Source: Promethearchaeota archaeon (GTDB lineage: Archaea; Asgardarchaeota; Lokiarchaeia; Sigynarchaeales; SOKP01). Taken from it: 26,155 nt of DNA. How positions within the stretch are numbered: the first letter of the stretch is position 1; each line of letters opens with the position of its first letter. This document shows positions 15,865 to 24,034 of this stretch, piece by piece. The notes beneath the pieces were generated by a model. That model searched no databases, was not told the origin of the DNA, and saw only the letters and a list, made by a program, of their open reading frames with translations. The position numbers were made by a program, and so were the translations under genes. The stretch spans positions 1 to 26,155 of the forward strand of contig JAUXAJ010000033.1 in the NCBI GenBank assembly GCA_030620005.1, in the 5' to 3' direction.

Positions 15865-16329
15865 TCAACTATTATCTCTTTTAATAAGATATGAATTATA
15901 GAAAATGAGAACAACGAGACAAAATTCGAATAATAAAAGCAAAAACAAATGAATGGCAATCCCGGTTTCGACATATTTTATATAATAATAAATCAAAAAT
16001 CCGTAAATTGGAGCGAGAAAAAGGCAATAAACCTTCATTTTATCACTCATGAGAAGCAATTCCATTTGTCTCCTATTCAAATCTCTCGAAATTCTAAACT
16101 TTGACGCTTGATTTAAATAAAACAATAATAAGACAAAATCTAAGAGCATTATGATTAGAAATATTAGAAATTCCTCGGGAGGATCAAATTTTATATACAT
16201 GAAACTATCTGGATTGATGCTCGTAAGTAAAACGCCACACAAAATTATGATAAAAAAAATTGAAAATCCTATTAAGCCAATTAAACCTTCAAAAATACTC
16301 TCGTCTTCCATTGTAATTGAATTATTCAC
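15865..16329 (-). CDS. Small four-helix membrane protein of unknown function
   Basis: I recognise no family. Four hydrophobic segments are evident at about residues 14-36, 53-72, 97-117 and 122-146, with a basic cytosolic stretch (SKFRISRDLNRRQMELL) between the second and third. There is no cleavable signal peptide. It begins 3 bp after the stop of the TPR gene on the same strand, so the two are almost surely co-transcribed. The membrane protein could serve as an anchor or partner for the TPR protein, but this is inference from adjacency. An in-frame Met7 is an alternative start. Confidence 0.65.
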   Translation of the reverse strand: MNNSITMEDESIFEGLIGLIGFSIFFIIILCGVLLTSINPDSFMYIKFDPPEEFLIFLIIMLLDFVLLLFYLNQASKFRISRDLNRRQMELLLMSDKMKVYCLFLAPIYGFLIYYYIKYVETGIAIHLFLLLLFEFCLVVLIFYNSYLIKRDNS

Positions 16330-16332
16330 TAT

Positions 16333-17424
16333 TTAAGAAACTCTCTTCTTCCAAGTTTCACCCATTTTACGGCATTTTCTTGCCTCTTTGTTTTTATTTA
16401 GTTTCTCATAACAATTGGCTAGTTTTAACCATATTTCAAATTCCCCGTTATTTAAATCTAATAATCTTAAATAAATATCAATAGCCTCGTAATATAAAGC
16501 TTGCTCGTGGTAAAGATCTCCTAACTTCTTTAGAGGGGAGATAAATTCCGGGTCAATCTCTAAGGCTTTTTGATAACATTCGATCGCTTTATCGTATTCT
16601 TCTAAAAGATTATAACTAAAGCCAAGATTATCGTAAAATGTGGCATTTTCAGGTTCAAGTTTTATTGCTCGTTGATAGCATCCAATTGATTCCTCATATT
16701 CATCTATCATTATATAAGAAAGCCCTAGATTGTTAAGAGCGTCCATCATGAAAGGGTTTAATTGTATCGCTCGGTTATAACATTTAACTGCAGTCTCGTA
16801 ATCTTTTATTTCATAAGAAATATCGCCTAAATCAAGCAATAATTCAGCGTTTTTTGGTTCTAGTTCAAAAACTTTTTTAGTATAATTAGAAACTTTTTCA
16901 TTATCCTTCTTATCACAATAAATAACTGCTAAATTTTTATAGAGGCAAACCTCATCTGGATTAATTTTTATAGCCTTTTCAAAACAATTTATTGCTTCAT
17001 CATACTCTTCAAGATCCCTATATATCAGCGCGATGTTATTCCAAGCATCAATATAAATAGGGTCGAGTTCTAGGGCATTTTGATAACATTCAATTGCTTT
17101 TTCGTAAAATTTTTCCCCTTTATCTTCATAACTAAAGCCCATGTTGTAAAATGCTACGGCGGCGTCGGGATTCAGCTCTAACGTTTTTTCAAAACAATGG
17201 ATTGCTTTTTCATACTCTCCCTTGAAGTTATAAGCGAGCCCTAAATTATTCCAGATCTCTTCAGAATACGAGTCTAATTTAAGAGCTTTTTCATAGCAAT
17301 CAACAGCTTTGCTGTATTTAAAATTATCGTAATATGCATCAGCTAAATTTATCAAAGCATTTAAATCTTCAGGGTGTTCTTTTACAGATTTTTTGTATTG
17401 CTCAATCATATTGTTTTCAATCAC
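16333..17424 (-). CDS. Tetratricopeptide-repeat (TPR) protein
   Basis: A 363-residue protein consisting of about ten tandem 34-residue TPR units from residue 15 to the end. Each has the usual W/N-LG-Y-AI-CY-AL-L-P pattern, for example EIWNNLGLAYNFKGEYEKAI. The third unit carries a two-residue insertion (GEKFYEKAIE), and the fifth and last units are the most degenerate. Such superhelices bind peptides or assemble complexes. No catalytic domain or signal peptide is present, so it is probably cytosolic. It heads a two-gene operon with the membrane protein downstream. Met6 is a possible alternative start. Confidence 0.92.
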   Translation of the reverse strand: MIENNMIEQYKKSVKEHPEDLNALINLADAYYDNFKYSKAVDCYEKALKLDSYSEEIWNNLGLAYNFKGEYEKAIHCFEKTLELNPDAAVAFYNMGFSYEDKGEKFYEKAIECYQNALELDPIYIDAWNNIALIYRDLEEYDEAINCFEKAIKINPDEVCLYKNLAVIYCDKKDNEKVSNYTKKVFELEPKNAELLLDLGDISYEIKDYETAVKCYNRAIQLNPFMMDALNNLGLSYIMIDEYEESIGCYQRAIKLEPENATFYDNLGFSYNLLEEYDKAIECYQKALEIDPEFISPLKKLGDLYHEQALYYEAIDIYLRLLDLNNGEFEIWLKLANCYEKLNKNKEARKCRKMGETWKKRVS

Positions 17425-17567
17425 GTTGTTATTTAAACAACGTTTTTTGCTCTATTAATATAAATGAACCATGAAAAATTAAACTTATTCTTCCAAAATG
17501 AAATTTTTAATTCGCCTTTAAATGTAAATTTTTTTCTATATAGTGCTTGAAATCATAATGATAGTTA

Positions 17568-18611
17568 TTATTTATTCAAAATAATCATTCTATCAAGAAC
17601 TTGATCTCCTAATAATATTCTAAAATATTCTTCGCTATTTTGAATAATTACTTTCTCTAATTTACCTTCTACAAGCACTATATCGCCCTTTCTTGCGTGT
17701 TCGCAAAACCTCCCCCTAAACGAGTTTATTTCGCGAATTTTCTTTACATTTATTTGATTTGAGATTAAATTTTGATTTAAAATTTTAATGATACCAATTT
17801 TGTAAGAGCTGGGTGTAAATATTGAATCGATAGAGTCTTTAATTTTGGCCTTCAATTTTATTCTTCCGCAATTCTCATATTCAAAATCGTAGAAATTTCC
17901 ACGCCAATCCTCAGGGCTTTTAACGTATCTAATAAAAAAGTCTATTCCACGAAATTTTCCTTGATGAAGTTTTTTTTTCTCACTTTTGATGAAATCTTCA
18001 AACGAGATATCGGACCCGCCTACTCTCCACTGGTAGTGTTTTTGAAAATCTTCTAAGTCATACTTTCGGCAAATATTGGATTTTTCTAAAATCTTTTTTA
18101 ATTTTCCTTGAAAATTCAAACTAGCCTCTGTTCCATATATTATTAAATCAATATCAGAATTATCTTTTTCTAATCCAACCATTTGAGAGCCTGTTATTCC
18201 TATCGAATTTTCTGGAATTTTTCCTTTATTAACAAATAAATCACACAATTCTTTCGAATATTTTTTGATTTTTGATAATCCCGATTTTTCGTTTAAACTT
18301 CTCAAGTAGTCTCTTGGAGTATAAATTTTTTTAATATCCTCGTTTATCACTCCCTGCAATTCTAAATCAAGCTCTTGAGAGTAAAAGATGTATTTCTGGA
18401 AGTGGTCTCGCAAATAAGAATAGCGTTTTTTTAAGTCGTATATCTTTTTAAAACGAACACCGTTCTTTATTCTATCTCCTTTAGGATCCGGATAAAATCT
18501 TAAAAAACAAATTTTTCGATCTTTAGGATGAAGTACACCCTTCACATCAAAAAACAAGTTATTTTCCTTAGTTTCTATGTAATCTCCTTCAATCCCTTTA
18601 GGATAAATCAT
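17568..18611 (-). CDS. Nucleotidyltransferase-fold protein (archaeal, COG1665-like)
   Basis: The core of a polymerase-beta-type nucleotidyltransferase is clear: GSQMVGLEKDNSDIDLIIYG, with Gly141-Ser142 and the catalytic pair Asp153 and Asp155. Before it is a ~90-residue N-terminal part beginning YPKGIEGDYIETKENNLFFDVKG, and after it a ~180-residue C-terminal part ending in RKGDIVLVEGKLEKV, which looks like an OB- or beta-barrel-type segment. This architecture resembles the uncharacterised archaeal group I remember as COG1665. The substrate is unknown; DNA-, RNA- or protein-nucleotidylation are all possible. It is divergent from mptA and probably monocistronic. Confidence 0.8.
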   Translation of the reverse strand: MIYPKGIEGDYIETKENNLFFDVKGVLHPKDRKICFLRFYPDPKGDRIKNGVRFKKIYDLKKRYSYLRDHFQKYIFYSQELDLELQGVINEDIKKIYTPRDYLRSLNEKSGLSKIKKYSKELCDLFVNKGKIPENSIGITGSQMVGLEKDNSDIDLIIYGTEASLNFQGKLKKILEKSNICRKYDLEDFQKHYQWRVGGSDISFEDFIKSEKKKLHQGKFRGIDFFIRYVKSPEDWRGNFYDFEYENCGRIKLKAKIKDSIDSIFTPSSYKIGIIKILNQNLISNQINVKKIREINSFRGRFCEHARKGDIVLVEGKLEKVIIQNSEEYFRILLGDQVLDRMIILNK

Positions 18612-18723
18612 TAAACCTTAACTGCCTTTTTTTTAATTCATTTTTTTTAAAAAATTGTAACCAAGAGAGTAAAGAGAAAAAAACACTCGACATAGGTTTT
18701 TAACATATTAAAAGTTTTATCAA

Positions 18724-18733
18724 TTATAAAATA
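18724..18733 (+). promoter_or_regulatory. TATA box of mptA
   Basis: TTATAAAATA lies 21-30 bp before the ATG at 18754, a classic position for a leaderless archaeal transcript. No ribosome site is seen, in agreement. It may start the transcript for the first genes of the cofactor island. Confidence 0.5.
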
Positions 18734-18753
18734 ACATATCATCATATCAATTT

Positions 18754-19689
18754 ATGAAAGACTTACAAGGCTCCGAATCATTTATTAATATTGGAATAGA
18801 TAAAGTAGGAATTATTGGCGTTAATAAAAAAGTCGAAATTGTTAAAGAAAACACTAAATATTCATTTTACCCCAAGATTTCTGCGTTAATTTCGCTTCCA
18901 TCCAATCAGAGAGGGATTCACATGAGTCGCAGTAGTGAGACAATCGAAGAGGTTATAAATGAAAGCGTCTTTAAACCCTCATCTTCCATTGAAATAGTAG
19001 CTGATAGAATAGCAAAAAGATTGTACAATCGACACCCTTACACTTCTAAAATAGAAGTTAAATTGAATGGAAAAATAATTGTACAAACCAAAGAAAATGA
19101 ACATAGAAACATTCAAAAATCGTATGATGTTACTTGTTCTGTATATGGAAAAAAAAATCAATTAGGAAATATATCATTTGAATACTATATTGGAGCAAAG
19201 GCGATGGGTATCACCTGTTGTCCGTGTGGAATTAATCTTAGTAAGGAATATGCAGCGCAATTACTTGAAACTCGAAGTGACATACAAATTTCTGAAGATG
19301 ATAAAAAAAAAATAATAAATTTACTTCCTTTAGCTTCTCATAATCAAAGATCTATCGGAACTATAATTTTACAGTTAAAAGATATACAAACACAAAAAAT
19401 TGATGTTTTAGATATTATTGATGTGATCGAAGAATCCATGAGTGGTAGGATCCAATCAGTGCTAAAAAGACCTGAAGAAGCTACTTTAATTCGAGAAGCA
19501 CATTTAAAACCGTTATTTGCAGAAGATGTTATTCGCGAAATGGTAAAAAACTTTGTCCTGAAGGACTTTCCAAATTTGGAAGACTCTAACATAACATTTA
19601 AAGTGGAAACCATGGAATCAATTCATCCTTATAATGTTTATAGCGAATTGAAAGCATCCTATTTAGAATTAAGAGATTTATTTAAGTAA
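18754..19689 (+). CDS. mptA: GTP cyclohydrolase IB (MptA/FolE2 family)
   Basis: MptA opens the guanine ring of GTP and rearranges it to 7,8-dihydroneopterin 2',3'-cyclic phosphate, the first step of archaeal methanopterin-type pterin synthesis. FolE2 in bacteria serves folate and queuosine. Diagnostic motifs are RGIHMSRSSE (53-62), GITCCPC (152-158) with the metal-binding cysteine region, SHNQRS (195-200) and HPYNVYSE near the C-terminus (291-298) with the conserved His and Glu. The length of 311 is normal. It is followed 75 bp later by the amidohydrolase on the same strand. The pterin product could feed a tetrahydromethanopterin-like one-carbon carrier or archaeosine/queuosine chemistry; the window has no other pterin gene to decide. 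Confidence 0.93.
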   Translation: MKDLQGSESFINIGIDKVGIIGVNKKVEIVKENTKYSFYPKISALISLPSNQRGIHMSRSSETIEEVINESVFKPSSSIEIVADRIAKRLYNRHPYTSKIEVKLNGKIIVQTKENEHRNIQKSYDVTCSVYGKKNQLGNISFEYYIGAKAMGITCCPCGINLSKEYAAQLLETRSDIQISEDDKKKIINLLPLASHNQRSIGTIILQLKDIQTQKIDVLDIIDVIEESMSGRIQSVLKRPEEATLIREAHLKPLFAEDVIREMVKNFVLKDFPNLEDSNITFKVETMESIHPYNVYSELKASYLELRDLFK

Positions 19690-19764
19690 ATCATTTGAAT
19701 CAACTATAACTTTTAAATTAGATAAGGGAAATTTCAAATATAGTTCAAAATAAATTTAAAAACC

Positions 19765-20946
19765 GTGAAATTAATGCCAAATAAGCGTTTATTTTGTAAA
19801 TACGGTTTAATTGGAGAGAATTTAAACTTAAAAAAAGATATAGGTTTAGAAATCGACAACAACGGGAAAATCATCAAGCTCGAATACGATAACCCGGGTA
19901 AATTTATCGATTTATCGGTAGATGACCAAAATTTTTTGTTGATCCCTGGATTTATAAATTCACACGTTCATATTGGCGATAGTTTTGCGAAAGAAAAAGG
20001 ATTTAATAGGGATTTGATAGAAATAGTTGCCCCACCAAACGGACTGAAACACAAGTTGTTAAAAAACATCTCAGATGAAGTAAAAATCGAAGGCATTAAA
20101 AAAACAACTTTAGAAATGCTATCAAATGGAATCACCTATTTTGTGGATTTTAGAGAAAGAAGTATTGAAGGCATAAATTTATTAAAAATCGCTTTAAAAG
20201 AATCTCCAATGAAATTTCTTACTTTAGGACGTTTTTTAAGTGCCAACGAGATCGAGTCCGTATTTAAAGAAGCTGATGGCTTGGGATTGTCAAGTTACAA
20301 AAAGACATCAACAAACATAAAAAAATTGTTAAAAGAATTCAAGTTTAAATTTAAAAAGCCAATTGCCTGTCACTGTGCCGAATATAGAAGAGATAAGAAC
20401 CTTATTGACGAGATTATTAACGATCGACTCGTTGATATTGTCGTTCACGGAACTAAATTTTTAAAAGAAGACTTAGAACGCTTGAAAAAAAGAAATATAT
20501 CGTTAATTCTCTGTCCCCGATGTAATGGATATTTTGGAGTAGGATTTCCACCAATAAACGAAGTATTAAAGTTAAAAATGCCTATTGCCTTAGGAACTGA
20601 TAATTTAATGGCAAATAACGCAGATCTATTCGAAGAAATGCGCTATTTATATCGAATTTCAAGAGTATTGGGTAGAAAAAATGATGATATCAAGTTAACA
20701 GCTAAGGGATTACTAAAAATGGTTACTATAAACGCCGCTAGATTATTTGAATTAGATAATCAAATTGGCTCGATTTCAGAAGGAAAGTTTGCAGATTTTT
20801 TCTTAATTGATTTAAACGATCCTAACTTTTATTGCTATGAACTTGATTACGATATGTTCTATCCTTTAATTGTACAAAGAACAAGATCAGAAAATATAAA
20901 ACAAACATATATCAACGGGAAACTTGTTTTTGAAAGAAAGAAATAA
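19765..20946 (+). CDS. Amidohydrolase-superfamily enzyme, Atz/Trz deaminase type
   Basis: A mononuclear metal-dependent hydrolase of the cytosine-deaminase/Atz/Trz branch. The ligands are in place: SHVHIGD (His67, His69), ACHCAEY (His203 with catalytic Glu206), VVHGTKF (His228) and LGTDNLM (Asp279). CPRCNGYFGVG precedes the last ligand, as in other members (CPxSN). This set usually means deamination of a pyrimidine, purine or triazine ring rather than peptide or ring-amide hydrolysis. The N- and C-terminal beta-sandwich segments are present. It lies between mptA and arfC-cofG, so a role in pterin, riboflavin or F420 precursor synthesis is likely by context. Alternatives are guanine or 5'-deoxyadenosine/S-adenosylhomocysteine deaminase. 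The start may be GTG 19765 or ATG 19774. Confidence 0.85.
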   Translation: MKLMPNKRLFCKYGLIGENLNLKKDIGLEIDNNGKIIKLEYDNPGKFIDLSVDDQNFLLIPGFINSHVHIGDSFAKEKGFNRDLIEIVAPPNGLKHKLLKNISDEVKIEGIKKTTLEMLSNGITYFVDFRERSIEGINLLKIALKESPMKFLTLGRFLSANEIESVFKEADGLGLSSYKKTSTNIKKLLKEFKFKFKKPIACHCAEYRRDKNLIDEIINDRLVDIVVHGTKFLKEDLERLKKRNISLILCPRCNGYFGVGFPPINEVLKLKMPIALGTDNLMANNADLFEEMRYLYRISRVLGRKNDDIKLTAKGLLKMVTINAARLFELDNQIGSISEGKFADFFLIDLNDPNFYCYELDYDMFYPLIVQRTRSENIKQTYINGKLVFERKK

Positions 20947-20977
20947 GTCATCTATTCTATTACATTCTAAAAAATAT

Positions 20978-21005
20978 CAACTTTAAATTTAATAAAGTTG
21001 TTTTA
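20978..21005 (+). terminator. Hairpin with T-tract after the amidohydrolase gene
   Basis: A perfect 8-bp inverted repeat (CAACTTTA 20978-20985, TAAAGTTG 20993-21000) with a seven-base AT loop is followed by TTTTA. It looks like an intrinsic terminator and would separate mptA-amidohydrolase from arfC-cofG. Hairpin terminators are not the rule in archaea, so it could also be an mRNA stability element. Confidence 0.45.
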
Positions 21006-21095
21006 ATGAGTGAAAATTTTTATAATAATTTTCTTTTTAAAAACATCATAACCATCAAAATATTCCAAGATTTTTCATGCGAGGAGAGAACTTAA

Positions 21096-21774
21096 TTGAA
21101 TATGAAAAAAAAGCCTTATATCCTATTAAGCGCAGCAATGACCATTGACGGAAAAATTGCCTCAAGGACAGGCGATCCTGAATTGTCCGATGAACAAGAT
21201 TGGAAAGTAGTTCACGAATTACGGTCAAGAATTGACGCTATCATGGTCGGAAAGGAAACGATCTTAAAGGATGACCCTAAATTACACATAAAATTTCACG
21301 AGCATGATGGATATTACAGAATCGTTTTAGACAGCAATTTATCAATTCCACTCGACTCAAAAGTAATCACATTTCAACAAGACACATATCCAACAATCGT
21401 CTGCACAACGGAAAATGTCCCTAGAGAAAAAGTAAAGAAATTTGAAGTTAAAGGCGTAAAAATAATAAAGAGTGGGGCCGGAAAGCGCGTTAATGTGGCA
21501 AAATTATTACCTTTTTTACGTGACATTGGTATTAAATCTATTTTATTAGAAGGTGGAGGAAACTTAAATTGGAGCTTCATTGAGAATGATTTAATTGACG
21601 AAATTAGATTAACCATTGCACCTTGGATCGTTGGTGGAAAAAATGCTACTACCTTAGTAAGGTAGTGGTTTCGATAGGATGATCCAAGCACCAAGATTTA
21701 ATTTGATTGAAGTTAAACATAGAGATAATTACGTTATATTGAAATACAAAAGGGTGAATCGTGGTAAATCGTAA
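21096..21774 (+). CDS. arfC: 2,5-diamino-6-(ribosylamino)pyrimidinone phosphate reductase (ArfC/RibD C-terminal type), frameshifted
   Basis: The enzyme uses NAD(P)H to reduce the ribosyl side chain to ribityl in riboflavin and F420 synthesis. Family motifs are LSAAMTIDGKIAS (11-23), DAIMVGKETILKDDP (48-62), SILLEGGGNLN (about 151-161) and the final IVGGKNATTLV. The frame ends at a TAG (21663-21665), but from 21661 another frame continues for 37 codons to a TAA at 21772-21774 with the expected family ending: GSGF, APRFNLIEVK and YVILKYKRV. The simplest reading is a two-base deletion after GTA at 21657-21659, where relatives have a Glu before GxGF. It may be an assembly error, a true mutation or, less likely, recoding. 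GAGGAGAG at 21081-21088 supports the TTG start at 21096; ATG 21102 is the alternative. The restored end overlaps cofG by 14 bp. Confidence 0.85.
21752..21757 (+). promoter_or_regulatory. Ribosome binding site for cofG
   Basis: GGGTGA lies three bases before the GTG at 21761 and inside the shifted-frame end of arfC. It supports a translationally linked arfC-cofG pair and the GTG start. Confidence 0.45.
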
Positions 21775-22861
21775 GGATATTGATATTCTTAAATCGCTTT
21801 CAATTAAAAAATTAAAAGAACAAGTAAAAGAGATCAAATCTCAATTACCAAAAGAAGAACAGAACACAATATCTTATTCTAAAAATTTTACTCTTTCTCT
21901 CTCTAATTATTGCGAAAATCACTGTGGTTATTGTTTTTTCAACCATAGAGTTCCAAAATTAAACGGCGAAAGTAATGTTTCCTTATTAGATGACAACAAA
22001 ATGGAATCTTTAATCGAAAATGCACTTCATTATAAATGTAAAGAAGCACTCCTCATGTCTGGGGAACACCCAGATAATTTTCAAGTTGTCAGAGACGAAA
22101 TGGAAAAAAGAAATTGCAATGATTTTATAGAGTTCGTAAAAAGAACTTGCATTCATTTGTTAGAATCGAATATTTTACCACATACTAATATTGGAATGCT
22201 TACTTACGACGAAATGAAACTATTAAAAAATTATAACGCAAGCATGGGGTTAATGCTGGAAAGCACTAGCGTGGAACTCTTCAAAAAAGGCGGCGTCCAC
22301 GAATTATCTCCAGGAAAATTGCCAGAAAAGAGACTAAAACATATTAAAAACGCGGGGAAGTTAAAAATTCCTTTTACTACGGGATTACTCGTAGGAATAG
22401 GTGAAACTATTGAAGATAGGATAAAAGATATGTATTTAATCAAGCAAATCCACGAAGAATTTGGACATGTTCAAGAAGTGATCATTCAAAATTTTGTTGA
22501 AAAAGAAGGCATAAATTATCATCCAAAAATTCAAATTTCGATTGAAGACATGCTAAAAATGACAGGAATAGCAAGAATTATCTTCAAAAACGATATAGCG
22601 ATTCAAGTTCCTCCGAATTTAATTGCTGGAAACGAAAATGATTTCATTGATTTAGGGATTGATGATTTTGGAGGTATTTCTCCGTTTACAATGGATTACA
22701 TTAATCCTAAAAAACTGTGGCCTCAAATAGAGTATTTACATGAAATATGCCAAAATAAAGGCTTTAAGTTAAAAGAAAGACTCCCTATCTACGAGAAATT
22801 TATAAGTAGTAAAGAATTTTGTACAAAAATTATTAAAAAAGTAATAGATAATATTAATTAA
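21761..22861 (+). CDS. cofG: FO synthase subunit 1, 7,8-didemethyl-8-hydroxy-5-deazariboflavin synthase (CofG), radical SAM
   Basis: CofG is a radical SAM enzyme that, with CofH, builds the deazaflavin chromophore of coenzyme F420. The iron-sulfur motif is CENHCGYC (Cys51, Cys55, Cys58; CX3CX2C). Long stretches are diagnostic: KEALLMSGEHP, LPHTNIGMLT, ASMGLMLESTS, IPFTTGLLVGIGET, GHVQEVIIQNF, IQVPPNL and FGGISPFTMDYINP. The length of 366 is normal for a stand-alone archaeal CofG. The start is GTG 21761 with GGGTGA in front. The ribityl-pyrimidine made via ArfC is the precursor of the CofH substrate, so the preceding gene belongs to the same pathway. CofH itself is not in the window. Confidence 0.95.
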   Translation: MVNRKDIDILKSLSIKKLKEQVKEIKSQLPKEEQNTISYSKNFTLSLSNYCENHCGYCFFNHRVPKLNGESNVSLLDDNKMESLIENALHYKCKEALLMSGEHPDNFQVVRDEMEKRNCNDFIEFVKRTCIHLLESNILPHTNIGMLTYDEMKLLKNYNASMGLMLESTSVELFKKGGVHELSPGKLPEKRLKHIKNAGKLKIPFTTGLLVGIGETIEDRIKDMYLIKQIHEEFGHVQEVIIQNFVEKEGINYHPKIQISIEDMLKMTGIARIIFKNDIAIQVPPNLIAGNENDFIDLGIDDFGGISPFTMDYINPKKLWPQIEYLHEICQNKGFKLKERLPIYEKFISSKEFCTKIIKKVIDNIN

Positions 22862-22898
22862 ATCTCAATTTTACAAATATTAAAATAATTGACGAAAA

Positions 22899-24023
22899 AT
22901 GGATAATCTATTAGAAAATATTGAAAAAATTTTATTAATGGGACCTGGTCCTTCGTGTGTCCCTCCTGAAGTATATAAAGCCTTGAGCTGTAAAACTTTA
23001 GGACATCTTGATCCGTACTTTATTAAAATGATGGACGAGACTCAAGTTTTATTGCAGAAGTTAATGAATACCAGTAATAAATTGACGCTGCCGATATCAG
23101 GAACAGGATCAGCTGGCATGGAAACTTGTTTCGTAAATCTTATTGAACCTAAAGATTCTGTATTAATACTCACTAATGGTGTTTTTGGAGTACGAATGCA
23201 GGATGTTGCTAGCAGATTGAGCGCTCAAGTAGACAACATTGATTTTGAATGGGGCACTCCAGTAAATCCCGGTAAAGTTAAAGAAAAGCTTGAAAGGAAT
23301 TCATATAAAATCGTTGCAGTTGTACACGCCGAGACATCTACTGGGGTAAGAAATCCCGTGGATGAAATTGGCAAATTATTAAAAGGAACCGATTCAATCT
23401 TTTTAGTAGATACCGTAACGAGCCTCGGCGGAATAGAAGTAAATATGGACGCTTGGGGCATCGACGCCATTTATAGTGGTTCTCAAAAATGTCTCTCTTG
23501 CCCTCCTGGCCTCGCACCAGTCTCGTTTTCAGAACGAGCTTTCTCAGTTATCTCAAATCGAAATACTAAAGTTCCAAATTGGTATCTTGATATGAACTTA
23601 ATTGGTCAATACTGGAGTGGAGAACGAAAACGAGTTTACCACCATACTGCTCCAATTAACATGTTATATGCCCTCTTTCAAGCGCTTAAATTAATTGTCG
23701 AAGAAGGGTTGGAAAATGTATATGCACGACACGTGAAAAACCATATCAAGCTGAAAGAAGGCTTGGAGGAACTTGGATTAGAGATGTATGTAGAAGAATC
23801 TTATCGACTTCCAATGCTCAATGCCGTTACCATTCCTGAAGGGGTGGATGATGCTAAAGTCCGACAAGTGCTCCGTGAGGAGTTTAAAATTGAGATTGGA
23901 GCGGGATTGGGACCTCTTGCTGGTAAGATTTGGCGGATTGGATTGATGGGACATACTGCAAGGCCGGCAAATGTTGATAGGTTCTTAGATGCTTTAGATA
24001 AAAGCCTGAAAGCGGCAAAATAG
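22899..24023 (+). CDS. Class V PLP aminotransferase (alanine/serine-glyoxylate type)
   Basis: A fold-type I PLP enzyme of the alanine-glyoxylate / serine-pyruvate aminotransferase group. Visible features are LLMGPGPSCVPPEV (12-25), ISGTGSAGMET (66-76), HAETSTGV (143-150), the cofactor-binding FLVDTVTSLGG (168-178) and SGSQKCLSCPPGL (193-205) with the Schiff-base Lys197. HTAPINMLYAL and the C-terminal GLGPLAGKIWRIGLMGHTA are also typical. The length of 374 is standard. It follows cofG by 37 bp and the transporter gene follows 11 bp later, so a cofG-aminotransferase-transporter transcript is plausible, but a metabolic link to F420 is not evident. The gene is noticeably richer in G+C than those to its left and ends in TAG. 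Confidence 0.92.
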   Translation: MDNLLENIEKILLMGPGPSCVPPEVYKALSCKTLGHLDPYFIKMMDETQVLLQKLMNTSNKLTLPISGTGSAGMETCFVNLIEPKDSVLILTNGVFGVRMQDVASRLSAQVDNIDFEWGTPVNPGKVKEKLERNSYKIVAVVHAETSTGVRNPVDEIGKLLKGTDSIFLVDTVTSLGGIEVNMDAWGIDAIYSGSQKCLSCPPGLAPVSFSERAFSVISNRNTKVPNWYLDMNLIGQYWSGERKRVYHHTAPINMLYALFQALKLIVEEGLENVYARHVKNHIKLKEGLEELGLEMYVEESYRLPMLNAVTIPEGVDDAKVRQVLREEFKIEIGAGLGPLAGKIWRIGLMGHTARPANVDRFLDALDKSLKAAK

Positions 24024-24034
24024 AGAGTGTTAAA

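Noticed and set aside
15792..15974. 60-residue ORF on the - strand overlapping the end of the four-helix membrane protein gene
   Set aside because: It overlaps a longer, more plausible reading frame by over 100 bp and has a low-complexity sequence.
21660..21666. Programmed +1 frameshift at AGG TAG in arfC
   Set aside because: The AGG-reading tRNA would pair poorly after slipping to GGT and the product would lack a residue compared with the family pattern. A two-base deletion explains the data better.
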